Positions 1 through 5,950 of a stretch of DNA of 11,463 bases are shown here, piece after piece (positions within the stretch are counted from its first letter, which is position 1; the number at the start of each line of letters is the position of its first letter). Position numbers and translations under genes: made by a program. This DNA is from Chloroflexota bacterium (GTDB lineage: Bacteria; Chloroflexota; Anaerolineae; UBA3071), in NCBI GenBank assembly GCA_014383605.1, contig JACNHM010000214.1, positions 1 to 11,463 of the forward strand, read 5' to 3'. The notes under the pieces were generated by a model, which saw only the letters and a program-made list of their open reading frames with translations, was not told the DNA's origin and made no database searches.

Positions 1-160
1 AGCAGAGGTAGACGATGGCCAGCAGCACCAGGGCGGCGAAGCCCAGCCGGCGCAGCACGTGCAGGACACGCCCTAACGCCTTGGCGGCAATACGTCCCGA
101 TGGCTCTATGTGCTCAGATGGTGAGAAGTCAGCCTGGCGGGAGTCTTCGGAAGGTTTCAC
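1..160 (-). CDS. Putative membrane protein, N-terminal fragment (runs off left edge)
   Basis: The minus strand is open from a GTG at 160 to the edge, giving 53 residues. The first 40 or so are polar and probably cytoplasmic (VKPSEDSRQADF...). They lead through a basic stretch (LGRVLHVLRRLG) into a hydrophobic helix, FAALVLLAIVYLC, that is cut by the window end. This is the pattern of a single-pass or multi-pass inner-membrane protein with a cytoplasmic N-terminus. An AAAGG box lies 10 nt before the GTG, which is why I chose this start. The frame stays open further upstream, so a longer N-terminus starting at a TTG near 233 cannot be excluded. No family is recognisable from this much sequence. 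The gene lies on the same strand as the peptidase gene, about 190 nt downstream of its stop. Confidence 0.45.
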   Translation of the reverse strand, partial: MKPSEDSRQADFSPSEHIEPSGRIAAKALGRVLHVLRRLGFAALVLLAIVYLC

Positions 161-257
161 GGCAGACCGGCCTTTGGTGATGTGTGATCGCGTGGTGCTC
201 TTCTTCCACACCAGGCAGACGACCGGGAGGTTCAATCCACCGGGGGCTAGACCGAAG

Positions 258-294
258 AGGACGCTGCGGCAAGCGCAGCCTGCCCCAGCGTCCT
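258..294. other. Inverted repeat, possible transcript hairpin
   Basis: A perfect 9-bp inverted repeat, aggacgctg at 258-266 and cagcgtcct at 286-294, encloses a 19-nt GC-rich loop. A smaller alternative stem, gctgcg/cgcagc at 263-268 and 274-279, competes with it. It lies between the peptidase stop and the left-edge gene. No clear T tract follows on either strand, so calling it a terminator is only a guess. Confidence 0.4.
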
Positions 295-312
295 TCTGGC
301 TGAGTTGGCGAA

Positions 313-350
313 CCGCGCCCAGAGAGCGACTTACGCCGTGAAGGGCGCGG
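313..350 (-). terminator. Hairpin immediately after the peptidase stop codon
   Basis: Perfect 8-bp arms, ccgcgccc (313-320) and gggcgcgg (343-350), are separated by 22 nt and abut the peptidase stop codon at 351-353. The position suggests a 3'-end structure for the peptidase mRNA. There is no U tract, so it would be a stabilising stem or a Rho-assisted end rather than a classic intrinsic terminator. Confidence 0.35.
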
Positions 351-2267
351 CTACGGCTCCTTGACGTTGATGAAGCAGGAGAGCTTGCCGATCACCAGCG
401 GGCCAAGGCGTTGGGTCAATACCACTTCGTATTGCTCACCAGGCTGAGCCTCCTCCGGCAGGGTGATCTTCATCGTCACCTTGCCTTGCTCGCTGGAGCG
501 CACCTCCAGGTCATTCAGCGTCGCCGTGGGGGCGGTGATCCGTGCCCGCGAGCGCCGCGTGCCCCGCCGCACGCTCACGCCCGTGGCTCGAAAATCGGAA
601 GCGAAGCGGCGCGTGGCGGTGCGCAGTTCCACCTTGGCGCTGACCGGCAGGCTCAGGCGGTCAATCTCCAGCGTGACATAACTGATCTTCCGCCAGATGC
701 CGTGCAGGACAAAACGCAGGTAGTCGTGCTCGCCCGGCGCGAGATCCAGCACCGCCAGGTTCTTCTGGGCGATGTTGTTGTCCCACATCACCGACCAGTC
801 GTGCTGGATGGGGTCCTCGTCCGATTCCAGCCGCACCAGATAACAGAACAGCATCGTGCCTTCTGGCTGCCACTCCAGCGGGCCCACCACCACCTGAGCG
901 CCTGGCTGCACGCTGGGGACGTGCGCCGTCTGCAGCAACTGCCAGTTGCGCGGCCAGATGGAAGGCGAGAGCAGGCAGGTGTAGACGTGCGCCTTCACGT
1001 TCTTGGCCTCAGCCCCCCGATTGTGCAGGCGGAGATAGAGATAGTTGGGTTGGCCGGGGATGGGATTCTGGTGCGCTTCCCCACCGTCGGGCGCATTGCG
1101 CACCCAGATGTCGGGGCTGTTCCAGCGTGTCCCCTCGCTGGGCACTGTCCCGTCGTCCTGCACGTTGTCGCGAATGTACACATCGGCTTGGGGAAGGCGG
1201 TCGGCGCTGAGGGCGGCATAGCAGTGGTTTTCGATGTAGGCGTAGGGGATGGCGCCGTAACCGTTGCCCCAGGCGCTCTCGTAGGCCCAGGGCTGCCAAC
1301 TGTTGCGCAGGATGAAGTAGCCGCCGCCGGGGGCGTCTTCGTCATCCTGGTAGCCGACCAGGGCCATGGCGTGGCCGCCGTTGGCCTCCTCGCCCGGCAG
1401 CGGCATGGTGATCTTGCCGTAGCGCTTCACCGCTGCCGAGAGGTACCAGCTATCGAAGACGGGGATGGCGAAGCAGATGATCTTGCCCTCGGCCAGGCAA
1501 GTCTTCAGATCCAGGGCCCTGCTGGGGTTGAGATTGATGACGCGCTTGATCTTGAAGCGCGAGGCGTTGTCGAGCGCCTCCTGCGGCGGGGGCCCCTGGC
1601 CCTCGTTGCCGGAGATGGGGTTGGGGTTGTAGGGCCAGTACTGCTCCTCCGGCACCCCTTCTGCGGCCATGCACTCCAGGCCAAACTGGGTGTAGGTGCC
1701 GGAGACCGTCGGTATGCCGTCTTCCTCCTTGCACCACCAGTACACGAACTGTTCGGAGAAGTCTGTGTCCGTGGACGCTGCACCGGCGGTGATCTCCAGG
1801 TGCTCCCGCACGGCCACCGCGGCGTGGGCCACGCACGTCCCCCGTTGTGCCTGGTTGCGGATGGGCGGCAGGTTCTCCCGATGATCTATCGCGGAGGGCA
1901 GGTCCACGGGGTAGGCGACGGTGACGAAGCGGCTGCGGGCCCGCGCTCGCGTCACTTGCTCCGGCGGCGGCGGTATGCTCCCGGTGAGGTATGGCACGTG
2001 ATCCGCTGCCTTCGCCGCTATCAGAAGCCGGCGCGAGCTCATCTCTGGCACCTGCTGGCGTGCCGCCTTCACGATGTCGTTCAATTGTTCGCCATCCACA
2101 TCCAGGGCGGCGGCCAGGCCCTGACGGCCCGATGGGGTATCGGCGATGGCGACCAACTCCTGGGCGCTGTCTATCCAGCGCGCCTTCAGTTTCTTGGCTT
2201 GCTCAGGTGAAAGCGTGGGCACGTCCTCCACCGGCACGGCTCGCCTGATCAGCTTTTTCTTGGCCAT
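351..2267 (-). CDS. C1 family (papain-like) cysteine peptidase with N-terminal helical domain and C-terminal beta domain
   Basis: Predicted cysteine endopeptidase of 638 aa. Residues 18-74 form a helical domain (LSPEQAKKLKARW...) that is also present in the gene upstream. The papain-like domain spans about 115-360. The oxyanion Gln139 and nucleophile Cys145 lie in RNQAQRGTCVAHAA, the catalytic His299 in NGGHAMALVGY and Asn322 in ILRNSW, so the active site looks complete. From about 362 a beta-rich tail begins (DVYIRDNVQDDGTVP, then DIWVRN and NNIAQKNL), of a type I recall as a C-terminal module in bacterial peptidases and hypothetical proteins. There is no signal peptide or membrane segment, so the enzyme is probably cytoplasmic. 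I chose ATG 2267 because AGGAG sits 8 nt before it; the GTG at 2276 overlaps that box. The gene starts 5 nt after the stop of the small upstream gene, so the two are co-transcribed. The substrate is unknown. Confidence 0.88.
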   Translation of the reverse strand: MAKKKLIRRAVPVEDVPTLSPEQAKKLKARWIDSAQELVAIADTPSGRQGLAAALDVDGEQLNDIVKAARQQVPEMSSRRLLIAAKAADHVPYLTGSIPPPPEQVTRARARSRFVTVAYPVDLPSAIDHRENLPPIRNQAQRGTCVAHAAVAVREHLEITAGAASTDTDFSEQFVYWWCKEEDGIPTVSGTYTQFGLECMAAEGVPEEQYWPYNPNPISGNEGQGPPPQEALDNASRFKIKRVINLNPSRALDLKTCLAEGKIICFAIPVFDSWYLSAAVKRYGKITMPLPGEEANGGHAMALVGYQDDEDAPGGGYFILRNSWQPWAYESAWGNGYGAIPYAYIENHCYAALSADRLPQADVYIRDNVQDDGTVPSEGTRWNSPDIWVRNAPDGGEAHQNPIPGQPNYLYLRLHNRGAEAKNVKAHVYTCLLSPSIWPRNWQLLQTAHVPSVQPGAQVVVGPLEWQPEGTMLFCYLVRLESDEDPIQHDWSVMWDNNIAQKNLAVLDLAPGEHDYLRFVLHGIWRKISYVTLEIDRLSLPVSAKVELRTATRRFASDFRATGVSVRRGTRRSRARITAPTATLNDLEVRSSEQGKVTMKITLPEEAQPGEQYEVVLTQRLGPLVIGKLSCFINVKEP

Positions 2268-2272
2268 CTTGT

Positions 2273-2641
2273 TCACTCCTTTTGGTGTTCCGCATCTTCC
2301 AGGCCGGTCTCGCTCCGCGAGGGCCAGCGACCGCGCCGCTTATGGTAGGGGATTGGGCTGACCTCGCCCAGGGAACCGCCCCGCACAGGGCGCGCCATCT
2401 CGTCTGCCACTTCGGGCTCGAGTTGTGCCCGTATCAGGGCCAGCAGGATTTCGAGTTCTTCCTCTGACATCCCCATATACGTCGCCAGTAGCTGGCGGTT
2501 TTCGGGGGTCGCGCTCAGGGACAGGAGCTGTTCGGAGGTGGTGATCCACAGGGCCTGAAAACGTCGCAGTTGTTCCTCCGTCAACTCCTCAAGCTCCTCG
2601 AGCGGCTTGCCCTGGTCATCCTTTTTCTCTTTTTCTTGCAT
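2273..2641 (-). CDS. Small protein with the same helical domain as the adjacent peptidase
   Basis: This is a 122-aa protein of unknown function. After a charged N-terminus (MQEKEKKDDQGKP), residues 20-75 form a helical domain that aligns without gaps to residues 19-74 of the neighbouring peptidase. By hand I count 17 identities in 56 positions, including the W-I core, TP..RQ.LA and the final R.Q. The tail (ARPVRGGSLGEVSPIPYHKR...) is basic and probably disordered. The domain pattern, a helix pair followed by TP.xR..LA and a third helix, is loosely like helix-hairpin-helix modules of the DUF4332 type, but I am not sure of that. The start at 2641 has AAAGGAG 8 nt upstream; the open frame upstream of it lies in the leader and I leave it out. 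By position it could be an inhibitor, chaperone or substrate of the peptidase. That role is inference. Confidence 0.75.
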   Translation of the reverse strand: MQEKEKKDDQGKPLEELEELTEEQLRRFQALWITTSEQLLSLSATPENRQLLATYMGMSEEELEILLALIRAQLEPEVADEMARPVRGGSLGEVSPIPYHKRRGRWPSRSETGLEDAEHQKE

Positions 2642-2698
2642 GATTCTCTCTCCTTTGTGGCTTGTGCGCTCGGAGACATTCTCGCCTTGCTGCTTTGT

Positions 2699-2749
2699 GG
2701 CTCCGCGACGGGTGTGGGGATGCAAGCGGGAGAAATGGAGGGCGGAGCC
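2699..2749 (-). other. Inverted repeat in the leader of the peptidase operon
   Basis: Perfect 8-bp arms, ggctccgc (2699-2706) and gcggagcc (2742-2749), are separated by 35 nt. They fall inside the roughly 117-nt untranslated leader between the predicted start of transcription and the ATG at 2641. The stem could fold in the mRNA. I recognise no known riboswitch. Confidence 0.35.
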
Positions 2750-2764
2750 GCCGCCAGTGTCCGC

Positions 2765-2793
2765 AGTATACACCGCAAATGGCAACTCGTCAA
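2765..2793 (-). promoter_or_regulatory. Promoter of the peptidase operon (TTGACG-17-TATACT)
   Basis: On the minus strand, TTGACG (2793-2788) and TATACT (2770-2765) are separated by exactly 17 bp; each box matches the housekeeping consensus at 5 of 6 positions. Transcription would begin near 2758, leaving a leader of about 117 nt before the small gene. Confidence 0.65.
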
Positions 2794-2816
2794 GTGACAC
2801 TTTTCCGAGTCGGAGA

Positions 2817-2845
2817 TGGACAGAACAGCGCTTTTGGAGTATAAT
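2817..2845 (+). promoter_or_regulatory. Promoter of the membrane protein gene (TGGACA-17-TATAAT)
   Basis: TGGACA (2817-2822) and a consensus TATAAT (2840-2845) are separated by 17 bp. Transcription would start near 2852, about 70 nt before the ATG at 2921. The -35 box lies only 23 bp from the -35 box of the opposing promoter, so a single bound regulator could act on both. Confidence 0.65.
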
Positions 2846-2920
2846 AATGGCGCAGCGCCGGGGGGCCTTTGCGGTCGTGGCTTCGCAGCGCTAGCAAACA
2901 TACGCGGGAGGAAAGACTCG

Positions 2921-3295
2921 ATGAGCAGATTCCTAATTTCAGTGTTGTTGACCTTGTTGGTCGGCGCTGTGATCCTGGCGGTTGTGCTGGCGGTGACATT
3001 GGGCTTCGTCGGCGTGGGCTGGGTGGTCAACCGCGCCTTCGGCCTGGGCCTGCTGGAATCCACAGCTATCGCCGTCGCTGTGGGGTTCGGCGTCGCCTAT
3101 TCTGTCTTCCGCACCTTCTCCATGCCTGATCTTAGCTCCGACGAGGACTGGGAAGACGATGAGGACTGGGACGAGTGGGAAGACGAGGAGGAAGAGGTCG
3201 AAGAGGACGAACCGCCCATCGTTCCCTGGCGACGGCATCGTCCCACGCCGGCGGACCCTGAAGAGGTCGAACGCAGCAGGCGTAGGAAGAAGTAA
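2921..3295 (+). CDS. Small membrane protein with a highly acidic C-terminal tail
   Basis: This is a 124-aa protein that I cannot assign to a family. Residues 3-36 are strongly hydrophobic and 43-66 form a second hydrophobic stretch, so two membrane helices joined by a short loop (NRAFGLGLLES) are likely. Residues 70-97 are extremely acidic: 21 of 28 are Asp or Glu, interspersed with Trp. The tail ends in Pro-rich and then basic sequence (RSRRRKK). The ATG at 2921 follows GGGAGGAAAG at good spacing, and a good promoter lies upstream. The methyltransferase gene begins 75 nt downstream. The acidic tail could bind cations or a basic partner at the membrane, but nothing in the sequence shows which. 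Confidence 0.72.
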   Translation: MSRFLISVLLTLLVGAVILAVVLAVTLGFVGVGWVVNRAFGLGLLESTAIAVAVGFGVAYSVFRTFSMPDLSSDEDWEDDEDWDEWEDEEEEVEEDEPPIVPWRRHRPTPADPEEVERSRRRKK

Positions 3296-3310
3296 GGGAG
3301 CCGGTGGAGC

Positions 3311-3341
3311 TGGCCTGCGCTGGAATGCGCAGCTTTGGCCA
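3311..3341 (+). other. Imperfect hairpin between the membrane protein and methyltransferase genes
   Basis: Outer arms tggcc/ggcca (3311-3315, 3337-3341) enclose inner arms tgcgc/gcgca (3316-3320, 3327-3331), with a 6-nt loop and a 5-nt bulge on the 3' side. It sits 16 nt after the stop of the membrane protein gene. It has no T tract and could be a weak terminator or a processing site. Confidence 0.3.
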
Positions 3342-3370
3342 CAGACGGACACCTTCTCCCCTCGGTGGCA

Positions 3371-4081
3371 ATGACTCGCTCAGACACGAAGAAGCACACA
3401 GCTTTCATCCGGCGGCTGTTCGGCTCCATCGCCACCCGCTATGACCTGCTGAACCGCTTGATTTCCTTCGGACAGGATCAGGCCTGGCGGCGCTACGCCG
3501 CGGCGCAGTGGCAACTTCCCCGCGGCGGCTGGCTTCTGGACGTCGCCACGGGCACGGGAGACATGACGCTGCAAGCGCGGCGCCGGTATCCCGAAGCCAC
3601 CTTCATCGGCATAGACCTGACTCCCGGCATGCTGCGGCAGGCGCGGGAGAAGTCGCTGGCTGCCATCGGGGAACCGCTGCGGCTCCTGCGCGGCGACGCG
3701 CTGGACCTGCCCTTTCCCGACGACCGTTTCGACGCCGCCATCAGCGGCTTTATGATGCGCAACGTGGCCGACGTCGCCAGGGCGGTGGCCGAACAGCGCC
3801 GCGTGGTGCGGCCTGGCGGGCAAGTGGTCTGCCTGGAGATCACCCGCCCGCAGGTCTGGCCCGTCCGTTGGTTCTTCTGGCTCTACTTCTACGGCCTGGT
3901 GCCGCTGCTGGGCGGTTTGCTCAGCGGCCAGCCAGGGGCCTACGCCTATCTGCCCCGCTCGGTGGCCCGCTTTCTCACCGCCGACGAGCTACAGGCTGTG
4001 ATGGAGGCGGTCGGGCTGCAGGAGGTGCGCTATCACTTGTTGGCGCTGGGCACCGTGGCCGTGCACGTGGGAGTGAAATGA
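3371..4081 (+). CDS. MenG/UbiE-type quinone-biosynthesis C-methyltransferase
   Basis: This is a 236-aa class I SAM-dependent methyltransferase. It has the family's N-terminal signature (FGSIATRYDLLNRLISFGQD, residues 17-36), the SAM-binding motif I LDVATGTGD (56-64), the acidic post-I region (GIDLTPGML) and RGDALDLPFPDDRFDAAIS. The expected next motif, FGLRN in the enzymes I know, reads GFMMRNV here. In this family the enzyme methylates demethylmenaquinone, the last step of menaquinone synthesis, at the membrane face. A Trp/Phe-rich hydrophobic stretch (174-191) fits contact with a lipid substrate. I chose ATG 3371 because it places the family signature at the usual distance from the N-terminus; a GGTGG just before it is a weak ribosome site, and an in-frame TTG lies at 3335. 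The glycosyltransferase gene follows after 1 nt. The family call is firm; the exact quinone substrate is not. Confidence 0.82.
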   Translation: MTRSDTKKHTAFIRRLFGSIATRYDLLNRLISFGQDQAWRRYAAAQWQLPRGGWLLDVATGTGDMTLQARRRYPEATFIGIDLTPGMLRQAREKSLAAIGEPLRLLRGDALDLPFPDDRFDAAISGFMMRNVADVARAVAEQRRVVRPGGQVVCLEITRPQVWPVRWFFWLYFYGLVPLLGGLLSGQPGAYAYLPRSVARFLTADELQAVMEAVGLQEVRYHLLALGTVAVHVGVK

Positions 4082-4082
4082 C

Positions 4083-4760
4083 ATGAGCATCGTCGCTCTG
4101 ATCCCCTGCTACAACGAGATCAAGCACATCGCCGGCGTGGTGCAGCGCACACGCCCGCATCTGCCCGTGGTGGTCATTGACGACGGCTCGACCGATGGTT
4201 CGGGCGCGGCGGCGGCAGCGGCCGGCGCAACTGTTCTCACGCACACCAGCAACCGCGGCAAGGGCGCAGCGCTGGCCACGGGCATCAGTTGGGCGCTGGA
4301 GCAGGGCTGTGAGGCCGTGGTCACCCTGGACGCCGACGCCCAGCACGACCCCGATGAGATCCCCACCTTTCTTGATGCCTACCGCCGCGATCTGGCGGAC
4401 ATGATCATTGGCCTGCGCGACTTCAGCCAGATGCCCTCCCGCAACAGCTTCGGCAATCGGTTGGGCAACCGCATCCTCGGTCGGGCTCTGCGCCGTCCTA
4501 TCCCCGACAACCAATGCGGCTACCGCCTGCTGAACCGCCGGGCGATGGAGACCTTGGATTTCAACACTACGGGCTTCGAGTTCGAGGTGGAGATGATCGT
4601 GCAGTCCGTCAGCACCGGTCTGCGCATGGCCTGGGTGCCCATCCGCACCATCTACGCCGGCGAGAGCAGCCACTTCCGCCCCTTTGGGGATTCGGTGGAA
4701 TTCGTGAAGACGGCCTGGCGGGCGCGGCAGCGGGTGAGGCGGGAGCGGGGTAGAGGGTGA
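4083..4760 (+). CDS. Family 2 glycosyltransferase, dolichyl-phosphate-mannose-synthase-like
   Basis: This is a 225-aa GT-A fold glycosyltransferase. The nucleotide-sugar site is visible as ALIPCYNE (5-12), VIDDGSTDGS (31-40), SNRGKGAAL (56-64) and the metal-binding DAD in LDADAQHDP (82-90). The acceptor half carries NQCGYRLLNRRAME (143-156) and FEFEVEM, both typical of enzymes that transfer a sugar to a polyprenyl or dolichyl phosphate. No transmembrane helix is present, so it is a soluble or peripheral form with a basic C-terminus (RARQRVRRERGRG). The ATG lies 1 nt after the methyltransferase stop, and its ribosome site (GGGAG) lies within that gene, so the two are translationally coupled. 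The donor and acceptor are unknown. Its stop is only 4 bp from the stop of the convergent reductase gene. Confidence 0.85.
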   Translation: MSIVALIPCYNEIKHIAGVVQRTRPHLPVVVIDDGSTDGSGAAAAAAGATVLTHTSNRGKGAALATGISWALEQGCEAVVTLDADAQHDPDEIPTFLDAYRRDLADMIIGLRDFSQMPSRNSFGNRLGNRILGRALRRPIPDNQCGYRLLNRRAMETLDFNTTGFEFEVEMIVQSVSTGLRMAWVPIRTIYAGESSHFRPFGDSVEFVKTAWRARQRVRRERGRG

Positions 4761-4776
4761 AGGATCAGGGGTAGGG
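4741..4776 (+). other. G-run cluster at convergent gene ends, possible G-quadruplex
   Basis: Five runs of three or four G (4741-4743, 4747-4750, 4755-4757, 4768-4771, 4774-4776) lie on the plus strand across the 4-bp gap between two convergent stop codons. The loops are 3, 4, 10 and 2 nt. No ordinary terminator hairpin is apparent there. Confidence 0.35.
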
Positions 4777-5916
4777 TTCGCCTTCGCCGAGCACCTTGTG
4801 GACGCGAACCATCCACTCGCTGATCGATATGCCCTGGGGACACTGCTCCTCACACTGGCGACACTGGATGCACTCGCTGGCCCGCTGGTCTTCAGCCATC
4901 CAGAGATTGTACACCTTGCGCGCCTCCCCAGGTTTGTCGTACATCACGCCTTCGTTGTAGACCTCGAAGTTGCGCGGGATGTTGACCCCATTGGGACAGG
5001 GCATGCAGTACTCGCATTTCGTGCAAGGAATAGGGCCAAGCTCTTGGTACTTCTGGCGCACGCGGGCGACGAGCGCCAACTCCTCTTCGGTCAGGCCGTT
5101 GATCTCTGATGCAGCACCGCTGGCAACGTTTTCCTCCACCTGCTGCATCGCGCTCATGCCGCTGAGGACGACCGATACTTCAGGCTGGTGCCAGAGCCAC
5201 TGCAAGGCCCAGTCGGCCGGCGCACGTTTCTTCGCTGCCACGTCCCAGAGGGTCTGAGCAGGCGGGGGCGGGTCGACGAGTCTGCCGCCCAGCAGCGGCT
5301 CCATGATCACGACGGCCAGCCCCTTGGATGCCGCGTGCCTCAGCCCTTTCGTGCCGGCCTGGTTCTCTATGTCCATGTAGTTGTACTGGATCTGGCAGAA
5401 CGTCCACCCCTCGTATGCATCCACGATCTCCTGGAAGACCTCGTACTTGTCGTGGAACGAGAAGCCGATGTGCCCGATGCGCCCGTCGGCGATGGCTCTC
5501 TCCGCCCACTCCAGCACGTTCAAGTCGCGCATCTTGGGCCAGCTTCTCCCATTCAAGGCGTGCAGGAGGTAAAAGTCAATGTGGTCGGTCTGTAACTTCT
5601 CGAGTTGCTCATTCAGGAACCTGTCGAAGTCCGCGGCGGCTTCGACTTTCCAGCAAGGCAGCTTGGTCGCCAGCCTGACCTTGTTGCGGTATTCTCCTTT
5701 GAGCGCCCTGCCGACGACCCACTCGCTGTTCCCGCCATGGTATGGATAGGCCGTGTCCACGTAGTTCACGCCCTGATCAATGGCGTAGTGGAGCATTCTG
5801 GTCGCTTCTGGCTCGTCAATGTCAGAAGGTTTTTCGCCTTTGAGGGGGAAGCGCATACAGCCGAAGCCAAGGGCCGAGACTCTCCAATCGAGCTTGCCAA
5901 ACCTGCGATACTGCAC
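4765..5916 (-). CDS. Aldo/keto reductase with C-terminal 4Fe-4S ferredoxin-like domain
   Basis: This is a 383-aa fusion. Residues 1-275 are an aldo/keto reductase barrel beginning MQYRRFGKLDWRVSALGFGC. The catalytic tetrad is present: Asp54 and Tyr59 in VDTAYPYHGG, Lys85 in ATKLP and His119 in LLHAL. The cofactor region is around VVLSGMS. The C-terminal part carries eight cysteines in two groups, Cys298/301/304/307 (CTKCEYCMPCP) and Cys349/352/355/359 (CIQCRQCEEQCP), enough for two 4Fe-4S clusters. Such reductases probably link NAD(P)H-dependent carbonyl reduction to one-electron carriers; the substrate is unknown. I chose GTG 5916 because GGGAGA precedes it and the family begins at this residue. 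An ATG at 5979 would overlap the upstream gene. It is the third gene of the redox operon, 34 nt after the Fe-S protein's stop. Confidence 0.87.
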   Translation of the reverse strand: MQYRRFGKLDWRVSALGFGCMRFPLKGEKPSDIDEPEATRMLHYAIDQGVNYVDTAYPYHGGNSEWVVGRALKGEYRNKVRLATKLPCWKVEAAADFDRFLNEQLEKLQTDHIDFYLLHALNGRSWPKMRDLNVLEWAERAIADGRIGHIGFSFHDKYEVFQEIVDAYEGWTFCQIQYNYMDIENQAGTKGLRHAASKGLAVVIMEPLLGGRLVDPPPPAQTLWDVAAKKRAPADWALQWLWHQPEVSVVLSGMSAMQQVEENVASGAASEINGLTEEELALVARVRQKYQELGPIPCTKCEYCMPCPNGVNIPRNFEVYNEGVMYDKPGEARKVYNLWMAEDQRASECIQCRQCEEQCPQGISISEWMVRVHKVLGEGEPYP

Positions 5917-5950
5917 TGTTCTCCCTACTCTTCCTTGCTGTTGCTGTTCG

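Larger units (their letters stand above)
161..350. other. Intergenic region without a gene
   Basis: This 190-bp gap between two minus-strand genes holds the two inverted repeats listed separately. I see no convincing minus-strand -35/-10 pair for the left-edge gene, so that gene may be read from the peptidase operon promoter. Confidence 0.4.

Noticed and set aside
411..2210. A 1.8-kb open frame on the plus strand across the peptidase gene
   Set aside because: It is antisense to a clearly recognisable peptidase, its translation shows no domain, and long opposite-strand frames are expected in GC-rich coding DNA.
2273..2641. RiPP precursor peptide with the peptidase as its maturation enzyme
   Set aside because: There is no GG-type cleavage site before a Cys/Ser/Thr-rich core, and no modification enzyme or transporter gene nearby. 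It remains only a weak alternative.
2642..2800. Longer N-terminus for the small helical-domain protein
   Set aside because: It would cross the predicted promoter and leader, and the AAAGGAG box sits right before the ATG at 2641.
3975..4853. An 879-bp open frame on the minus strand
   Set aside because: It lies opposite the methyltransferase and glycosyltransferase genes, whose motifs are clear, and its own translation has none.
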